Below are positions 15,186-23,768 of a stretch of DNA of 52,222 bases, one piece after another. The notes under the pieces were generated by a model. It was given only the letters and a program-made list of their open reading frames with translations, was not told where the DNA came from and did no database searches. This DNA comes from JAGLTN01 sp023135255 (lineage in GTDB: Bacteria; Planctomycetota; Phycisphaerae; Sedimentisphaerales; Anaerobacaceae), in contig DAOWCP010000004.1 of the NCBI GenBank assembly GCA_030639495.1, positions 1 to 52,222 of the forward strand, read 5' to 3'. The translations under genes and the position numbers were made by a program. How positions within the stretch are numbered: the first letter of the stretch is position 1; each line of letters begins with the position of its first letter.

Positions 15186-16883
15186 TCAACCAGTAAGCAG
15201 TTCGAATTCTTCTACACTAAGCGATTGTCTTAGTTTTTGCAAAGCGATTAGCTCTATCTGGCGGACTCTTTCTTTTGTCAGCTCGAGGTGGTCGCCGATC
15301 TCTTTGAGCGTTTTCTTTTCTTTTTTTATCAGTGAGCCTAACAGCCCGAAGTGATTTAGTATTATGTATTGTTCCCGCTCGTTGAGATTGTCTTTTATGA
15401 CCTGTGCAAGGCTTCTGTGGGCTCTTTCGACAGCTTCTACGCCTGGGATCGTTTTGGTTCGCATATCCTGCTGAATATCTGACATCGAGTCATAGGTTGC
15501 TTTGTCAAGCCTGGTAATTTCAGCGGGTATCTTTCTTGCAAAATCTTTTACTATTATCCATGAGCAGTAAGTTGCGAATCTGAAGCCTCTGGTATAATCA
15601 AATTTTTCAACCGCTTTCATCAGGGCAAAATTACCTTCACTGACCAGATCGAGCATATTGGCACCGCGGTGAATGTGTTTATTAGCAATGCTGACGACCA
15701 GTCGAAGATTGGCTTCAATTATAATATTTTTAATCGCTTCGCCGCGCTGCAGGTAATCTTCGATCAGTTTAAGCTTATTGCCGGGAGCGTGCTGCAATGA
15801 GATATCATTTTTATTTAAATCTGCCAGGTATTTCAAGTAGTTATATCTTCTGAAAAGTTCAAGCTCTCTGTCTCTGTTGAACAGTTCAATTTTTTCAATA
15901 GACTCGAGGTATTTTGAAAGCGAACCTGCTGACAATTGCTTCAGCGTTGGCGAGTTGGAAGTTGTTTGTTGAGCGATGTCGATTTTTTGATTTAGAATTT
16001 TCTCATAAGCATCAGTTGCGGCAAACTCATCGCTTGCAATAAATTCTATTTTGTGTGCAAGCAGAGTTTTGGCGCGACGCTGGTTAATTATTCTGTATAT
16101 AGAGCTTTTGCTCCTGTTGAACTGGCTCATCAGCTCTTTTATTGTAACGCCTTTTTTGTGCGATCTATAAAGCTCAGCCGCTTGTTCAGGTTTTATAACG
16201 CCTGCTGCTCTGCTGAAGACAGGTTTGTCTGGATGTGTGTTTTCATAATTTATCAAAGTGTAGCGTATCGTCTCATGGGCATGACCGGTTTTTTCGACTA
16301 TTTGTTCTATGATCCGGTGTCTTGAAGTCTGATGGTTGTCTCTGACAAGATGGCGGGCGAGTTCTGTTATCTTATGCTTTTGTTTTTCAGTTAGTTTTTT
16401 AAAATTGGAAGCGTTTTCAACGAGTTGTGGATTTTTACTGTGAAAATTTTCTATCGCTGAATCTGAGAAGCCGAACCGTTTTTTTCCGTCAGCAAAGATA
16501 TATTTCCGTGCTGACAGCCCTTTATTTCGCCAGCGGTTAATCGTTTTGGTTGAAACTTCGAGTTTTTTCGCCAGCTCTTCGATAGTATATATTTTTTCGT
16601 CTTGTTTTGAAACTTCCTCTGCCAGTTGGCCGCTCAATTTGGCGATGAATATTCGCAGGTCACCGGTGAGCTGGTCACCTTTGCACATCTGTTGACCCAA
16701 TTCGTCTTTGATACGAAATTCAGTGATCTTATAGCAGATAAATTCGAAAGAATATTCTTTGTCCTCTTCGATTATACTAAGAAGTCTCTCTGTGGCCTGG
16801 AGCTGGTTAGCGCGTTTTTTGTAAGGCGTAAACCTCATCTGGTTTAGCAGTCGTGACAGATTTTTATTTTCTATTTTACGCAT
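15186..16883 (-). CDS. Sigma-70 family factor with three putative HTH modules at the N-terminus
   Basis: 565 aa. The C-terminal half is a sigma factor: region 1.2-like (319-350, SLSKYLESIEKIELFNRDRE), region 2 (380-455, with ANLRLVVSIANKHIHRGANM and RGFRFATYCSW), and region 4 (495-555, TLKEIGDHLELTKERVRQIE). Region 3 is short. The first 310 residues are unlike RpoD region 1.1 and hold three putative helix-turn-helix modules: a MerR/excisionase-like one (98-145, YTIEELAKKLEVSTKTINRW), one at about 165-215, and a resolvase-like one (235-270, TIKELMSQFNRSKSSIYRII). Long N-terminal extensions occur in planctomycete alternative sigma factors. AGGTAAAA precedes the ATG. Regulon unknown. Confidence 0.85.
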   Translation of the reverse strand: MRKIENKNLSRLLNQMRFTPYKKRANQLQATERLLSIIEEDKEYSFEFICYKITEFRIKDELGQQMCKGDQLTGDLRIFIAKLSGQLAEEVSKQDEKIYTIEELAKKLEVSTKTINRWRNKGLSARKYIFADGKKRFGFSDSAIENFHSKNPQLVENASNFKKLTEKQKHKITELARHLVRDNHQTSRHRIIEQIVEKTGHAHETIRYTLINYENTHPDKPVFSRAAGVIKPEQAAELYRSHKKGVTIKELMSQFNRSKSSIYRIINQRRAKTLLAHKIEFIASDEFAATDAYEKILNQKIDIAQQTTSNSPTLKQLSAGSLSKYLESIEKIELFNRDRELELFRRYNYLKYLADLNKNDISLQHAPGNKLKLIEDYLQRGEAIKNIIIEANLRLVVSIANKHIHRGANMLDLVSEGNFALMKAVEKFDYTRGFRFATYCSWIIVKDFARKIPAEITRLDKATYDSMSDIQQDMRTKTIPGVEAVERAHRSLAQVIKDNLNEREQYIILNHFGLLGSLIKKEKKTLKEIGDHLELTKERVRQIELIALQKLRQSLSVEEFELLTG

Positions 16884-16955
16884 TTTTACCTGATACTAAT
16901 TCTACAGCAAGATACTTTCCCATCTTACCAGGTGTCTATTTTAGCATATAGATAT

Positions 16956-16987
16956 AAAAAAAACAGCGTTTTTACACGCTGTTTTTT
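16956..16987. terminator. Bidirectional intrinsic terminator
   Basis: A-run, CAGCGT (16964-16969), 6-nt loop, ACGCTG (16976-16981), T-run. The stem extends through the flanking A/T runs. It lies just after the corrinoid gene stop on the minus strand and separates it from the sigma factor gene. Confidence 0.85.
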
Positions 16988-17008
16988 AATTTTAAGCAAG
17001 TTTTTTTA

Positions 17009-17638
17009 TTAAGCTACAGAAAGCTTTTTAGCAATGTCAACAGCTGTTGCGGCATCAGCTGCGTAGCCGTCAGCACCAATTTTGTCTGCGTAACCCTGAG
17101 TAACAGGAGCTCCGCCGATCATAATCTTTGCATCGATACCAGCATCTTTGATAGCCTGAATAGTTTTTTCCATTGCCGGCATAGTTGTTGTCAGGAGTGC
17201 ACTCATACCGATAAGGCCTATACCCGTTGCCTTTGCCTGTTCGACGAATTTCTCCGGCGAAATGTCGACACCAAGGTCAACCACTTCAAAACCTGCGCCT
17301 TTCATCATCATAGCGACGAGATTCTTGCCGATATCGTGCAAGTCACCCTGTACTGTTCCGATGATGAATTTTCCGATAGGCTCAACACCGGCTTTTGCAA
17401 GCTCAGGTTCGAGGATTTCCATAGCTGTTTTCATGGCTCGAGCGGCGATGAGTACCTCAGGAATGTAGACTTCGTTTCTTTTGAAACGACCGCCTATTAC
17501 ATCCATACCCGCTATAAGACCCTGATTGAGAATTTCTTTAGCAGCCATACCTTCGTCTATAGCGGCTTTTGTGATTTCAAGCGCCAGATTCTGGTTACCT
17601 TTAATAATAGCTTCGCTTAATGCATTTAAATCTGCCAT
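17009..17638 (-). CDS. Corrinoid (cobalamin-binding) methyltransferase protein, MtbC/MttC type
   Basis: 209 aa, standard length. An N-terminal four-helix cap (1-85) is followed by the B12-binding Rossmann domain with the lower-ligand motif GDLHDIGKN (His101), then DLGVDISPEKF, GLIGMSALLTTTM and the C-terminal MIGGAPVTQGYADKIGADGY. It carries a methyl group on cobalt between a substrate-specific methyltransferase and an acceptor enzyme. Neither an MtbB/MttB-type methyltransferase nor MtbA, MtrH or a corrinoid reactivase is in the window, so it acts with partners elsewhere. GAGGTAAAC precedes the ATG. It is a single-gene transcript ending in the terminator at 16956. Divergent from the etf genes, with which a link in one-carbon or methylamine oxidation is possible but unproven. 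Confidence 0.92.
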   Translation of the reverse strand: MADLNALSEAIIKGNQNLALEITKAAIDEGMAAKEILNQGLIAGMDVIGGRFKRNEVYIPEVLIAARAMKTAMEILEPELAKAGVEPIGKFIIGTVQGDLHDIGKNLVAMMMKGAGFEVVDLGVDISPEKFVEQAKATGIGLIGMSALLTTTMPAMEKTIQAIKDAGIDAKIMIGGAPVTQGYADKIGADGYAADAATAVDIAKKLSVA

Positions 17639-17943
17639 TTTTAGTTTACCTCAAAAAATAAATAATCTGCCAATTATGTTTATTTTTTCTTTTATCGACT
17701 TTCGTGCATATTAAACATTATTCCCGTTCTCAAAACAAGCAATAAAAGCTTTTTTGATGCCGGACAATTGTTTTTCGCCAGATAGCTATATAAAAAAGCA
17801 AATTTATGCCATTTTTATTGACCATTCGCCATATCTAAAGTAGCCTAAAGCCTTTATTTTTTGCCTTAACAACGGAGTTTATAGCAGGATAACAATAAAA
17901 AAAACCATGAACGTTGTATAGCGTTTCGCGTAAAAGTAGTAAT
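17639..17943. other. Divergent intergenic region, corrinoid gene to repeat copy B
   Basis: About 305 bp, AT-rich, containing the corrinoid gene's promoter. I see no cobalamin riboswitch (no B12-box) and no RNA gene. The remaining part of the divergent spacer up to the etf start holds repeat copy B and an inverted repeat, listed separately. Confidence 0.4.
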
Positions 17944-18049
17944 ATATACCCTTGAAGGCTAGTAAATGCCCGCGAATAAATCCGTAACTTGTTATTTGTG
18001 AATTATTTACCCGCGGATAAACGGTAAAATTCAATTGCGATCAGTATAT
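17944..18049 (+). repeat. Interspersed 105-bp repeat, copy B
   Basis: Begins ATATACCCTTGAAGGCTAG and ends GATCAGTATAT. From GTAAATG onward it is almost base-for-base the same as copy A (6485-6588); the 5' palindrome differs by an indel and substitutions. It ends 73 bp before the etf start codon. Confidence 0.85.
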
Positions 18050-18052
18050 TTA

Positions 18053-18080
18053 CAGGGTTCTCTAATATAGTTAAACCCTG
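18053..18080 (+). promoter_or_regulatory. Inverted repeat upstream of the etf operon
   Basis: CAGGGTT (18053-18059) and AACCCTG (18074-18080) are perfect 7-bp arms with a 14-bp AT-rich spacer containing TAATATAG. Size and position suggest an operator or a 5'-leader hairpin; it directly adjoins repeat copy B. Confidence 0.35.
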
Positions 18081-18122
18081 AAGTGCTGTGAATAAGTTTT
18101 AGTTTTTTTGGAAAATGTATTT

Positions 18123-20210
18123 ATGAGCAATTATATTGTTTTAGTAAAGCAGGTTCCTGATGTGTCACAAATCACGGATAATGCTTTTGACCCGGAAAGT
18201 GGTACTCTTATCAGGAGTAGGCTTTCAAATGTCATCAACGATCTTGATACGCAGGCTTTGGCTTTTGCTAATCAAATGAAGCTCCAAAGCGGCAATGTTG
18301 GTAAGGTAGTCTGTTTGACGATGGGTCCCCCGATGGCAAAAGAAGTTTTGCGTTACAGCCTAAGCAGGTGCGCCGATACAGCGGTTCTTTTGACCGACAG
18401 AGCTTTAGGCGGTGCTGATACTGTGGCTACCGCTAATCCGCTGGCATTTGCTGTTAAAAAAATTGTCAAAGACATCTTCAATGGTGACGAAGATTATTAT
18501 GTTGTAAGTGGAATGCAGTCGGTTGATGGAGATACCGCACAGGTGCCGCCTCAAATAGCTGAGGAGCTTGGCATGTCATGTATAGCTTATGCTACCGATT
18601 CTGAATTTAAAAACAACAGGTTTGAATTTACACGGATCATCAGCGGCGGAAGTCAGGTTGTCGCGGCAAAGAATACACCGGCGATAGTGACAGTTGCCAA
18701 ATATGAATACCCGCTTTTTGCAAGCTTTGCCGCTACCCGCAAAGCCAACCAGCTTGAGATTGTCAGCTGGACCAACGCGGATATCGGTGCTATTCAAATC
18801 GGTGCTAAGGGTTCCAAGACAAGGGTTATCAGAGTATTTCCGCCCGGCAAAAGTACCAGAAAAACCAGGCAGATGACCGACGTTGCCAGTCTTGCTGAAA
18901 AAATCAAAGCTGATTTTACCGACGCTGAATCACAAAAAGAAGGTGTCAGCAGTGATTCTAACGGCTATATCCTACCTGCAAAGAGAGCTGACAAGTTCGA
19001 CAGAAGTTTTGAAGGTACACAAAAAGAAAGTAAAGATTTCAGATCATTAGCGGAAAAACTCAGGTCTCTTGGCGTTAAAGATGTTGGTGAGATAACCGAT
19101 GAAATAAAAGAAAAGATTCTTGCTGATGAGAATATAAAGTTTCATAAAAAAGCTCTTGATGACATGATCGCGGGTTTGAAACTTACCGCTCCTGCATATT
19201 CAGGGCAGGTGTGGGTTGTTGCGGAACATAGTCATGGTAAAATTCACCCAGCAGCCTTCGAGCTGATAGGCAAAGCTACTGATTTGGCGAAGTCACTTGA
19301 TACGGAAGTTGGTGTCGTTCTGGCAGGCGGTAAAGTCGAATCGATGGCTAAAGAACTTATCATCGGCGGGGCTGATAATGTATATGTGACCGAAGATCCG
19401 TTGCTGGAAGACTTTGACCCCGGATCTTACCGAAAAGTAGTGGCTGATGTTATTAAAAAATATGATCCTCAGATAGTGTTATTTGCCGCTACGCCTCAAG
19501 GCAGAATGCTGGCTCCGTTGGTTTCCTACCGTGTCGGTTGCGGGTTGACGGCAGATTGTACTTCTTTGAACATAAATGACAGCTCAAGGAAAGAGCAGGT
19601 GGGTATATTGTTGCAGACCAGACCGGCTTTGGGTGGTAATATCATGGCTACCATCTGCACAAAAGATTCAACCTGTCAGATGGCAACCGCAAGACCCGGA
19701 GTAATGAAAAGACTTGACGATGACCCATCAAGAAAGGGGAAAGTCATTAAACATCAGGTCACTTTGACAGAAGATGATATTTCTCTTGATGTAATAAGTA
19801 CCGAAATGGGAACAGGAGAGGTTGGTTTTGATTCCGATGTGATCGTCGCCGGCGGTAAGGGTATGCAGAGCAGGGACAATTATGACAGACTCGTAGGTTC
19901 GCTTTGTGATGCTTTGTCTCAAACTCTGAAAGTCAGTGTTGAAAAAGGTGCAAGCCGGGCAGCGGTTGAGCAGGGTTGGATTGACCGGGTTTATCAGGTA
20001 GGTCAGACCGGCACAGCTGTTGGGCCTAAGCTTTATGTGGCTCTTGGAATATCAGGAGCAATTCAGCACATGATAGGTGTGGCAAATACCGAGACTATCG
20101 TTGCGATCAACAGCGACCCGAACGCACCTGTTTTTAAGCAGTGTGATTATTATATCGTCGGCAATGTTGAAGAAGTCGTTCCTCAATTAGTTAATGCTTT
20201 AAAGGGATAA
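18123..20210 (+). CDS. Electron transfer flavoprotein, fused beta and alpha subunits
   Basis: 695 aa from the ATG at 18123 (MSNYIVLVKQVPDV fits EtfB N-termini); a TTG at 18108 adds five residues. Residues 1-250 are EtfB (LVKQVPD, VVSGMQSVDGDTAQVPPQIA). A charged linker of about 100 residues follows. Residues 355-695 are EtfA: VWVVAEHSHGKIHPAAFELI, FAATPQGRMLAPLVSYRVGC, then the FAD site TARPGVMKRL, GQTGTAVGPKLYVALGISGA and INSDPNAPVFKQCDYYIVG. ETF takes electrons from acyl-CoA or dimethylglycine/sarcosine-type dehydrogenases and passes them to ETF-QO, encoded 4 bp downstream. Most bacteria have separate etfB and etfA, so the single-chain form is unusual; the reading frame is continuous. Confidence 0.93.
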   Translation: MSNYIVLVKQVPDVSQITDNAFDPESGTLIRSRLSNVINDLDTQALAFANQMKLQSGNVGKVVCLTMGPPMAKEVLRYSLSRCADTAVLLTDRALGGADTVATANPLAFAVKKIVKDIFNGDEDYYVVSGMQSVDGDTAQVPPQIAEELGMSCIAYATDSEFKNNRFEFTRIISGGSQVVAAKNTPAIVTVAKYEYPLFASFAATRKANQLEIVSWTNADIGAIQIGAKGSKTRVIRVFPPGKSTRKTRQMTDVASLAEKIKADFTDAESQKEGVSSDSNGYILPAKRADKFDRSFEGTQKESKDFRSLAEKLRSLGVKDVGEITDEIKEKILADENIKFHKKALDDMIAGLKLTAPAYSGQVWVVAEHSHGKIHPAAFELIGKATDLAKSLDTEVGVVLAGGKVESMAKELIIGGADNVYVTEDPLLEDFDPGSYRKVVADVIKKYDPQIVLFAATPQGRMLAPLVSYRVGCGLTADCTSLNINDSSRKEQVGILLQTRPALGGNIMATICTKDSTCQMATARPGVMKRLDDDPSRKGKVIKHQVTLTEDDISLDVISTEMGTGEVGFDSDVIVAGGKGMQSRDNYDRLVGSLCDALSQTLKVSVEKGASRAAVEQGWIDRVYQVGQTGTAVGPKLYVALGISGAIQHMIGVANTETIVAINSDPNAPVFKQCDYYIVGNVEEVVPQLVNALKG

Positions 20211-20214
20211 TTAA

Positions 20215-21885
20215 GTGGCAGATAATAAAAACTACAACCAGGTTTCTGTTTTAATAGTCGGTGCGGGACCAGCGGGTCTTGCTTGTGCGATACAGCTTAA
20301 AGTCGAAAAACCAGATGTGGATGTTTGTGTCATCGAAAAGGCTTTAGCGGTTGGTAATCATAACCTTTCAGGTGCGGTTCTGGAGGACAAGGCCCTTCAT
20401 GAATTGCTCGATGCAGCCGAGCCTGATTGGCGCGATAGTGACGAGGCAAAAGATGTTCTCGGCAAAAGGATTGAAAAAGATGATATCTTATTTATGCTCT
20501 GCAAAAAAATAAGTTTTAATATTATAGCAGTGATGAAGATAGCCAAGAAGCTTGGCATAGGCTTTGGTGAGATGCTTCACGGCGGTGACTATGTCGTATC
20601 CGTAAGCAAGCTTACAAGCTTTCTTGGTAAGATAGCTGCTAAGGTTGGCGTTGAGGTTCTGACTGGTTTTGCAGCTGAGGATATAATCTATGACAAAGCC
20701 GTTGGCAAAGCTTCTGGTGTAAAGCTTGTTGACCAGGGTGTTGATAAAGAAGGTGGAAAACAGCCTAACTATGTCGAAGGTGAAGTTATAAAGGCTGATT
20801 TCGTAGTTCTCGCAGAGGGTTGTGATGGACTGCTTACCGAGAAATTCGTCCAAAAAGCTTCGCTTAAAAGGCTTGCTCACCAGATGTACTCGGTCGGTGT
20901 GAAGGAATTGATAAAAGTAAGCCCGCAGCAATACGAAAAATTTACCACTACCCGCGTAGTACATGCTATGGGATATCCGATCTGGACTCCATTGGTTGGG
21001 CCTGGCATTTTTGGAGGTGGAATTATTTACCCTGGTGCAAAAGATCATATTTCTGTTGGTATGATCGTCGGCGCAGACTGGAAGTATCGCGATTTTAATC
21101 CTCAAGATGCGCTGGTAAGGTTTAAAGAGCATAAATTCGTAAAACAGTTTATCGAAGGCGGCGAAGTTGTCGAAGCAGGTGCTCATATGATACCTGAAGG
21201 CGGCTACTATGCTGTGCCGAGGGATCGGCAAGCCAATTCTATCGGCAAGGGCAATGTAATGCTGCTTGGTGACAGCGCAGGTTTCGTAAATATGCAGAAG
21301 ATCAAAGGCTTGCACCACGCTATCGATTCGGGTATGCAGGCGGCTCATGCAATTGTCGCAGTTTATGATAATCCGGAAAATGCAGCTGTCAAATATACCG
21401 AGATGGTTGAGGCCTCTAATATCGATAAAGAAATGAAGTCCGCGATGAATTACCGCCAGACAGTAGCGAAGTTTGGCAACCTGATAGGTTTTCCTCTTTC
21501 TGTGTTCGGCAAGTTGCTGCCTAAATTTAACGTTGAAGAAGATTACGAAGCTATGACCGAAGCTGATTACAGACTGAAACCTGATCAGAATTTTGATAAA
21601 GATACATTTACCGCTGTCGCTGCTACAGAGCATCGCGAGGAACAGCCCTGTCATTTGGATATTATAAACCCGAATATCTGTGCGCAGAAGTGTTTTCCGA
21701 AATACAAATGTCCATGTATAACATTCTGTCCTGCGGGTGTCTACGAAACGATCAACAATCAGCTAAAAGCTGTTAATTTTTCAAATTGCCTGCATTGCAA
21801 GACATGTCAGCGGAAATGCCCGTTCGATAATATCAGATGGACAGTTCCCGAAGGCGGCGGCGGACCACGCTACAAGAGAATGTAA
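20215..21885 (+). CDS. Electron transfer flavoprotein-ubiquinone oxidoreductase
   Basis: 556 aa, close to the usual ETF-QO length. It starts at a GTG (20215) with AGGGA seven bases upstream, 4 nt after the ETF stop, so translation is coupled. An N-terminal FAD Rossmann motif (VLIVGAGPAGLACAIQL, 12-28) and a GDSAGFVNMQKIKGLHHAI segment follow the family. The C-terminus carries the [4Fe-4S] domain (NCLHCKTCQRKCPFDNIRW) and ends PEGGGGPRYKRM, typical of ETF-QO. A monotopic membrane enzyme that passes electrons from ETF to quinone. With the fused ETF it forms a self-contained branch from flavin dehydrogenases into the membrane quinone pool. fixC is a related but shorter enzyme. Confidence 0.93.
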   Translation: MADNKNYNQVSVLIVGAGPAGLACAIQLKVEKPDVDVCVIEKALAVGNHNLSGAVLEDKALHELLDAAEPDWRDSDEAKDVLGKRIEKDDILFMLCKKISFNIIAVMKIAKKLGIGFGEMLHGGDYVVSVSKLTSFLGKIAAKVGVEVLTGFAAEDIIYDKAVGKASGVKLVDQGVDKEGGKQPNYVEGEVIKADFVVLAEGCDGLLTEKFVQKASLKRLAHQMYSVGVKELIKVSPQQYEKFTTTRVVHAMGYPIWTPLVGPGIFGGGIIYPGAKDHISVGMIVGADWKYRDFNPQDALVRFKEHKFVKQFIEGGEVVEAGAHMIPEGGYYAVPRDRQANSIGKGNVMLLGDSAGFVNMQKIKGLHHAIDSGMQAAHAIVAVYDNPENAAVKYTEMVEASNIDKEMKSAMNYRQTVAKFGNLIGFPLSVFGKLLPKFNVEEDYEAMTEADYRLKPDQNFDKDTFTAVAATEHREEQPCHLDIINPNICAQKCFPKYKCPCITFCPAGVYETINNQLKAVNFSNCLHCKTCQRKCPFDNIRWTVPEGGGGPRYKRM

Positions 21886-22020
21886 ATTCTCAGGCGTAAT
21901 ATTTGTTAAACTTGTTTTCAGCAATATCAGCTTGAGATTTACCGGCGGAAACATCTTTAAACGTACAGACTTTTCCCGCGGATTTATCACTTGGAAAATG
22001 CAGATATTGTGATTGGTTAT

Positions 22021-22566
22021 TTACAGCCAGTTTTTTGGAAAGGTGATAGAAGCCGGGGCGATATTGAATTTCCTGCTTAAACCTTCTAATAGTGCCTCAA
22101 CTCTTCTTATCTGGCATTCTGTGGGCATAGCTTTTACACCGTCAGCCACAACGCAAACCAGAATAGTCTGTTCTGAGCTGAACCATTTTTGTGTTGGGTT
22201 CGCGGCCCATTGCCTTTGCCATCTTTGGGTTGCTACGATTTCGCCGTCAATACCACCTGAATCGTTACAGAGAACGAAATGGCAATTCAAATCTTCGATT
22301 TTTTGGTTATTCAACGATGCAAGTTGTTTAACGCCGCCACCAACGGTACCGCTGTAATAGACTTCAATGCGGTTCCACCTTTGTTGAGATTGGTATTGTT
22401 TTGAAGTGATGACCTGTTCAACAGGGTTCAGATGATAGTAGCTTGAAAGACAGAAAGGTCCAGCCGACGGGGCATTATTCCCCAAAGCCATCAAAACCAC
22501 AGCCCCTGCGGTCATTGAGACCAGCAGAGCTGCGAGCACTTTTGCAACTCTCGGCTGATTAGCCAT
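22021..22566 (-). CDS. Membrane-anchored, probably inactive amidase/PGRP-like protein
   Basis: 181 aa from the ATG at 22566 (MANQPRVAKVLAALLVSM), which gives a standard signal anchor at 8-30 and has CAGGG upstream. A longer frame from 22644 adds 26 residues and cannot be excluded. The rest follows the N-acetylmuramoyl-L-alanine amidase_2/PGRP layout: RIEVYYSG, CHFVLCNDSGGIDGEIVATQ, RW-RQW, ILVCVVAD, and PTECQIRRVEALLEGLSRKF. Amidase_2 enzymes use a His pair in an IxxHHxA motif; here the equivalent is VYYSG, so the first zinc ligands are missing. It is probably a non-catalytic peptidoglycan-binding relative. The assignment is from pattern likeness only. Confidence 0.5.
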   Translation of the reverse strand: MANQPRVAKVLAALLVSMTAGAVVLMALGNNAPSAGPFCLSSYYHLNPVEQVITSKQYQSQQRWNRIEVYYSGTVGGGVKQLASLNNQKIEDLNCHFVLCNDSGGIDGEIVATQRWQRQWAANPTQKWFSSEQTILVCVVADGVKAMPTECQIRRVEALLEGLSRKFNIAPASITFPKNWL

Positions 22567-22767
22567 ATATATCATCCCTGAAAAAACTAACACAACAGAT
22601 GAATAATCACGATCCTTGTCCGGACCATTATATATATCAGACATCGGAGATTTCCAGTTAATTACTTCAATTTTAGCGAAAAATTTATAAATAAATTAAT
22701 ATTTTTATATCTTCGGCTAAAAAATTGTTGGAAGTTACTGAAAATGTTTTTAAATTTTTGGCAAATG

Positions 22768-23742
22768 TTAAATTTTGATGGTCTTTTTTGCAATGATCGA
22801 CCATTCGTGCCAGCGTCTCAGACCTACGAACATCTGGTTATTCTTGATCCTGACAATTGCCCATCCGCCGTATAGTGCGGTATTAACATTATAAACGCTG
22901 ATGCCTTTCCATGTGTATATCATATCCTGATGGCTGTGGCCGTGAAAGATTCCGATAATGTTGTAGTTCTTAATAGCCTCGTGATAATCGTTTCTGTCTT
23001 TGGCTGTCCACCACCACAAGCTGCCGTCATTTAGGCCGTAATGCTGATATAGAACAACGGGTCTTTTGCTTTGACCTACATTTTCTTTGAGGTCCTTAAT
23101 GAGGAAATCGAGACTGTTCAATGGCTGAGAAATTTTCCCTTCACCCAGCTTTTTGTCTATTCTTCCTGGAAACAGGTTCAGATTAGCAAAATGAATGTTT
23201 CCCCAGTCCCAGCTGTAATGATATCCATTGTTACTAACCGCTGTCAGACCTTTGCGAGTTTTGTTTCTTTCTTTTACAGCATCCATGGCTGCATGACTAT
23301 GCCCGTTAAGCTCATAGTCATGGTTTCCGAAGCCTTCATAGACGGGGTATTTTATTTTACCGCTGCCGTCGGTTTTATAGTCGTCATCGAAGCCGTCAAC
23401 GTTATTGTAGCCGTAGAATTCTTTGTCCGTTGCAAAGTCTGTTAAATCGCCAGCTACCAGAACACCTTTAGGCTTCTTAACCAATCCACCGCCTATGAAA
23501 TCTGGATATTTAACTTTGCCCGGCGCCGCGTTCATAAGAGCGATAGTGCTTTTGTTGCCTTTGCTGTTGTTTTCTGCCTGGAACCTGCCGTAATGCGTGT
23601 CCGCGGTTACGAAAAATGTTAATTCATCGCTGTCTGTTTTGTCTTCTTGTGCGAATGACAGAGCTGGTTTAAAAAGCCCCATAGCAGCTGCACAGCCGCA
23701 ACCCGCCAGAAAATTTCGTCTGGTAATATTAGATTGGCTCAT
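22768..23742 (-). CDS. Tat-exported calcineurin-type metallophosphoesterase
   Basis: 324 aa from the ATG at 23742, which has GGAGG nine bases upstream; the longer frame from a TTG at 23766 runs through that site. The leader NITRRNFLAGCGCAAAMGL is a twin-arginine signal. The five metallophosphoesterase blocks are in order: TADTHYG, VAGDLTD, GFGNHD, YQHYG and GIFHGHSH, giving the His/Asp/Asn dimetal site. It hydrolyses phosphate mono- or diesters outside the cytoplasm; substrate unknown. It begins 26 nt after the thrC stop on the same strand and may be transcribed with it. Confidence 0.88.
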   Translation of the reverse strand: MSQSNITRRNFLAGCGCAAAMGLFKPALSFAQEDKTDSDELTFFVTADTHYGRFQAENNSKGNKSTIALMNAAPGKVKYPDFIGGGLVKKPKGVLVAGDLTDFATDKEFYGYNNVDGFDDDYKTDGSGKIKYPVYEGFGNHDYELNGHSHAAMDAVKERNKTRKGLTAVSNNGYHYSWDWGNIHFANLNLFPGRIDKKLGEGKISQPLNSLDFLIKDLKENVGQSKRPVVLYQHYGLNDGSLWWWTAKDRNDYHEAIKNYNIIGIFHGHSHQDMIYTWKGISVYNVNTALYGGWAIVRIKNNQMFVGLRRWHEWSIIAKKTIKI

Positions 23743-23768
23743 CTGTCTACGCCTCCAAAGTATCAATT

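Noticed and set aside
17639..17943. Cobalamin riboswitch upstream of the corrinoid gene
   Set aside because: No B12-box or matching helices were found.
21973..21988. CCCGCGGAT resembling part of the interspersed repeat
   Set aside because: Only nine bases match and neither end of the element is present.
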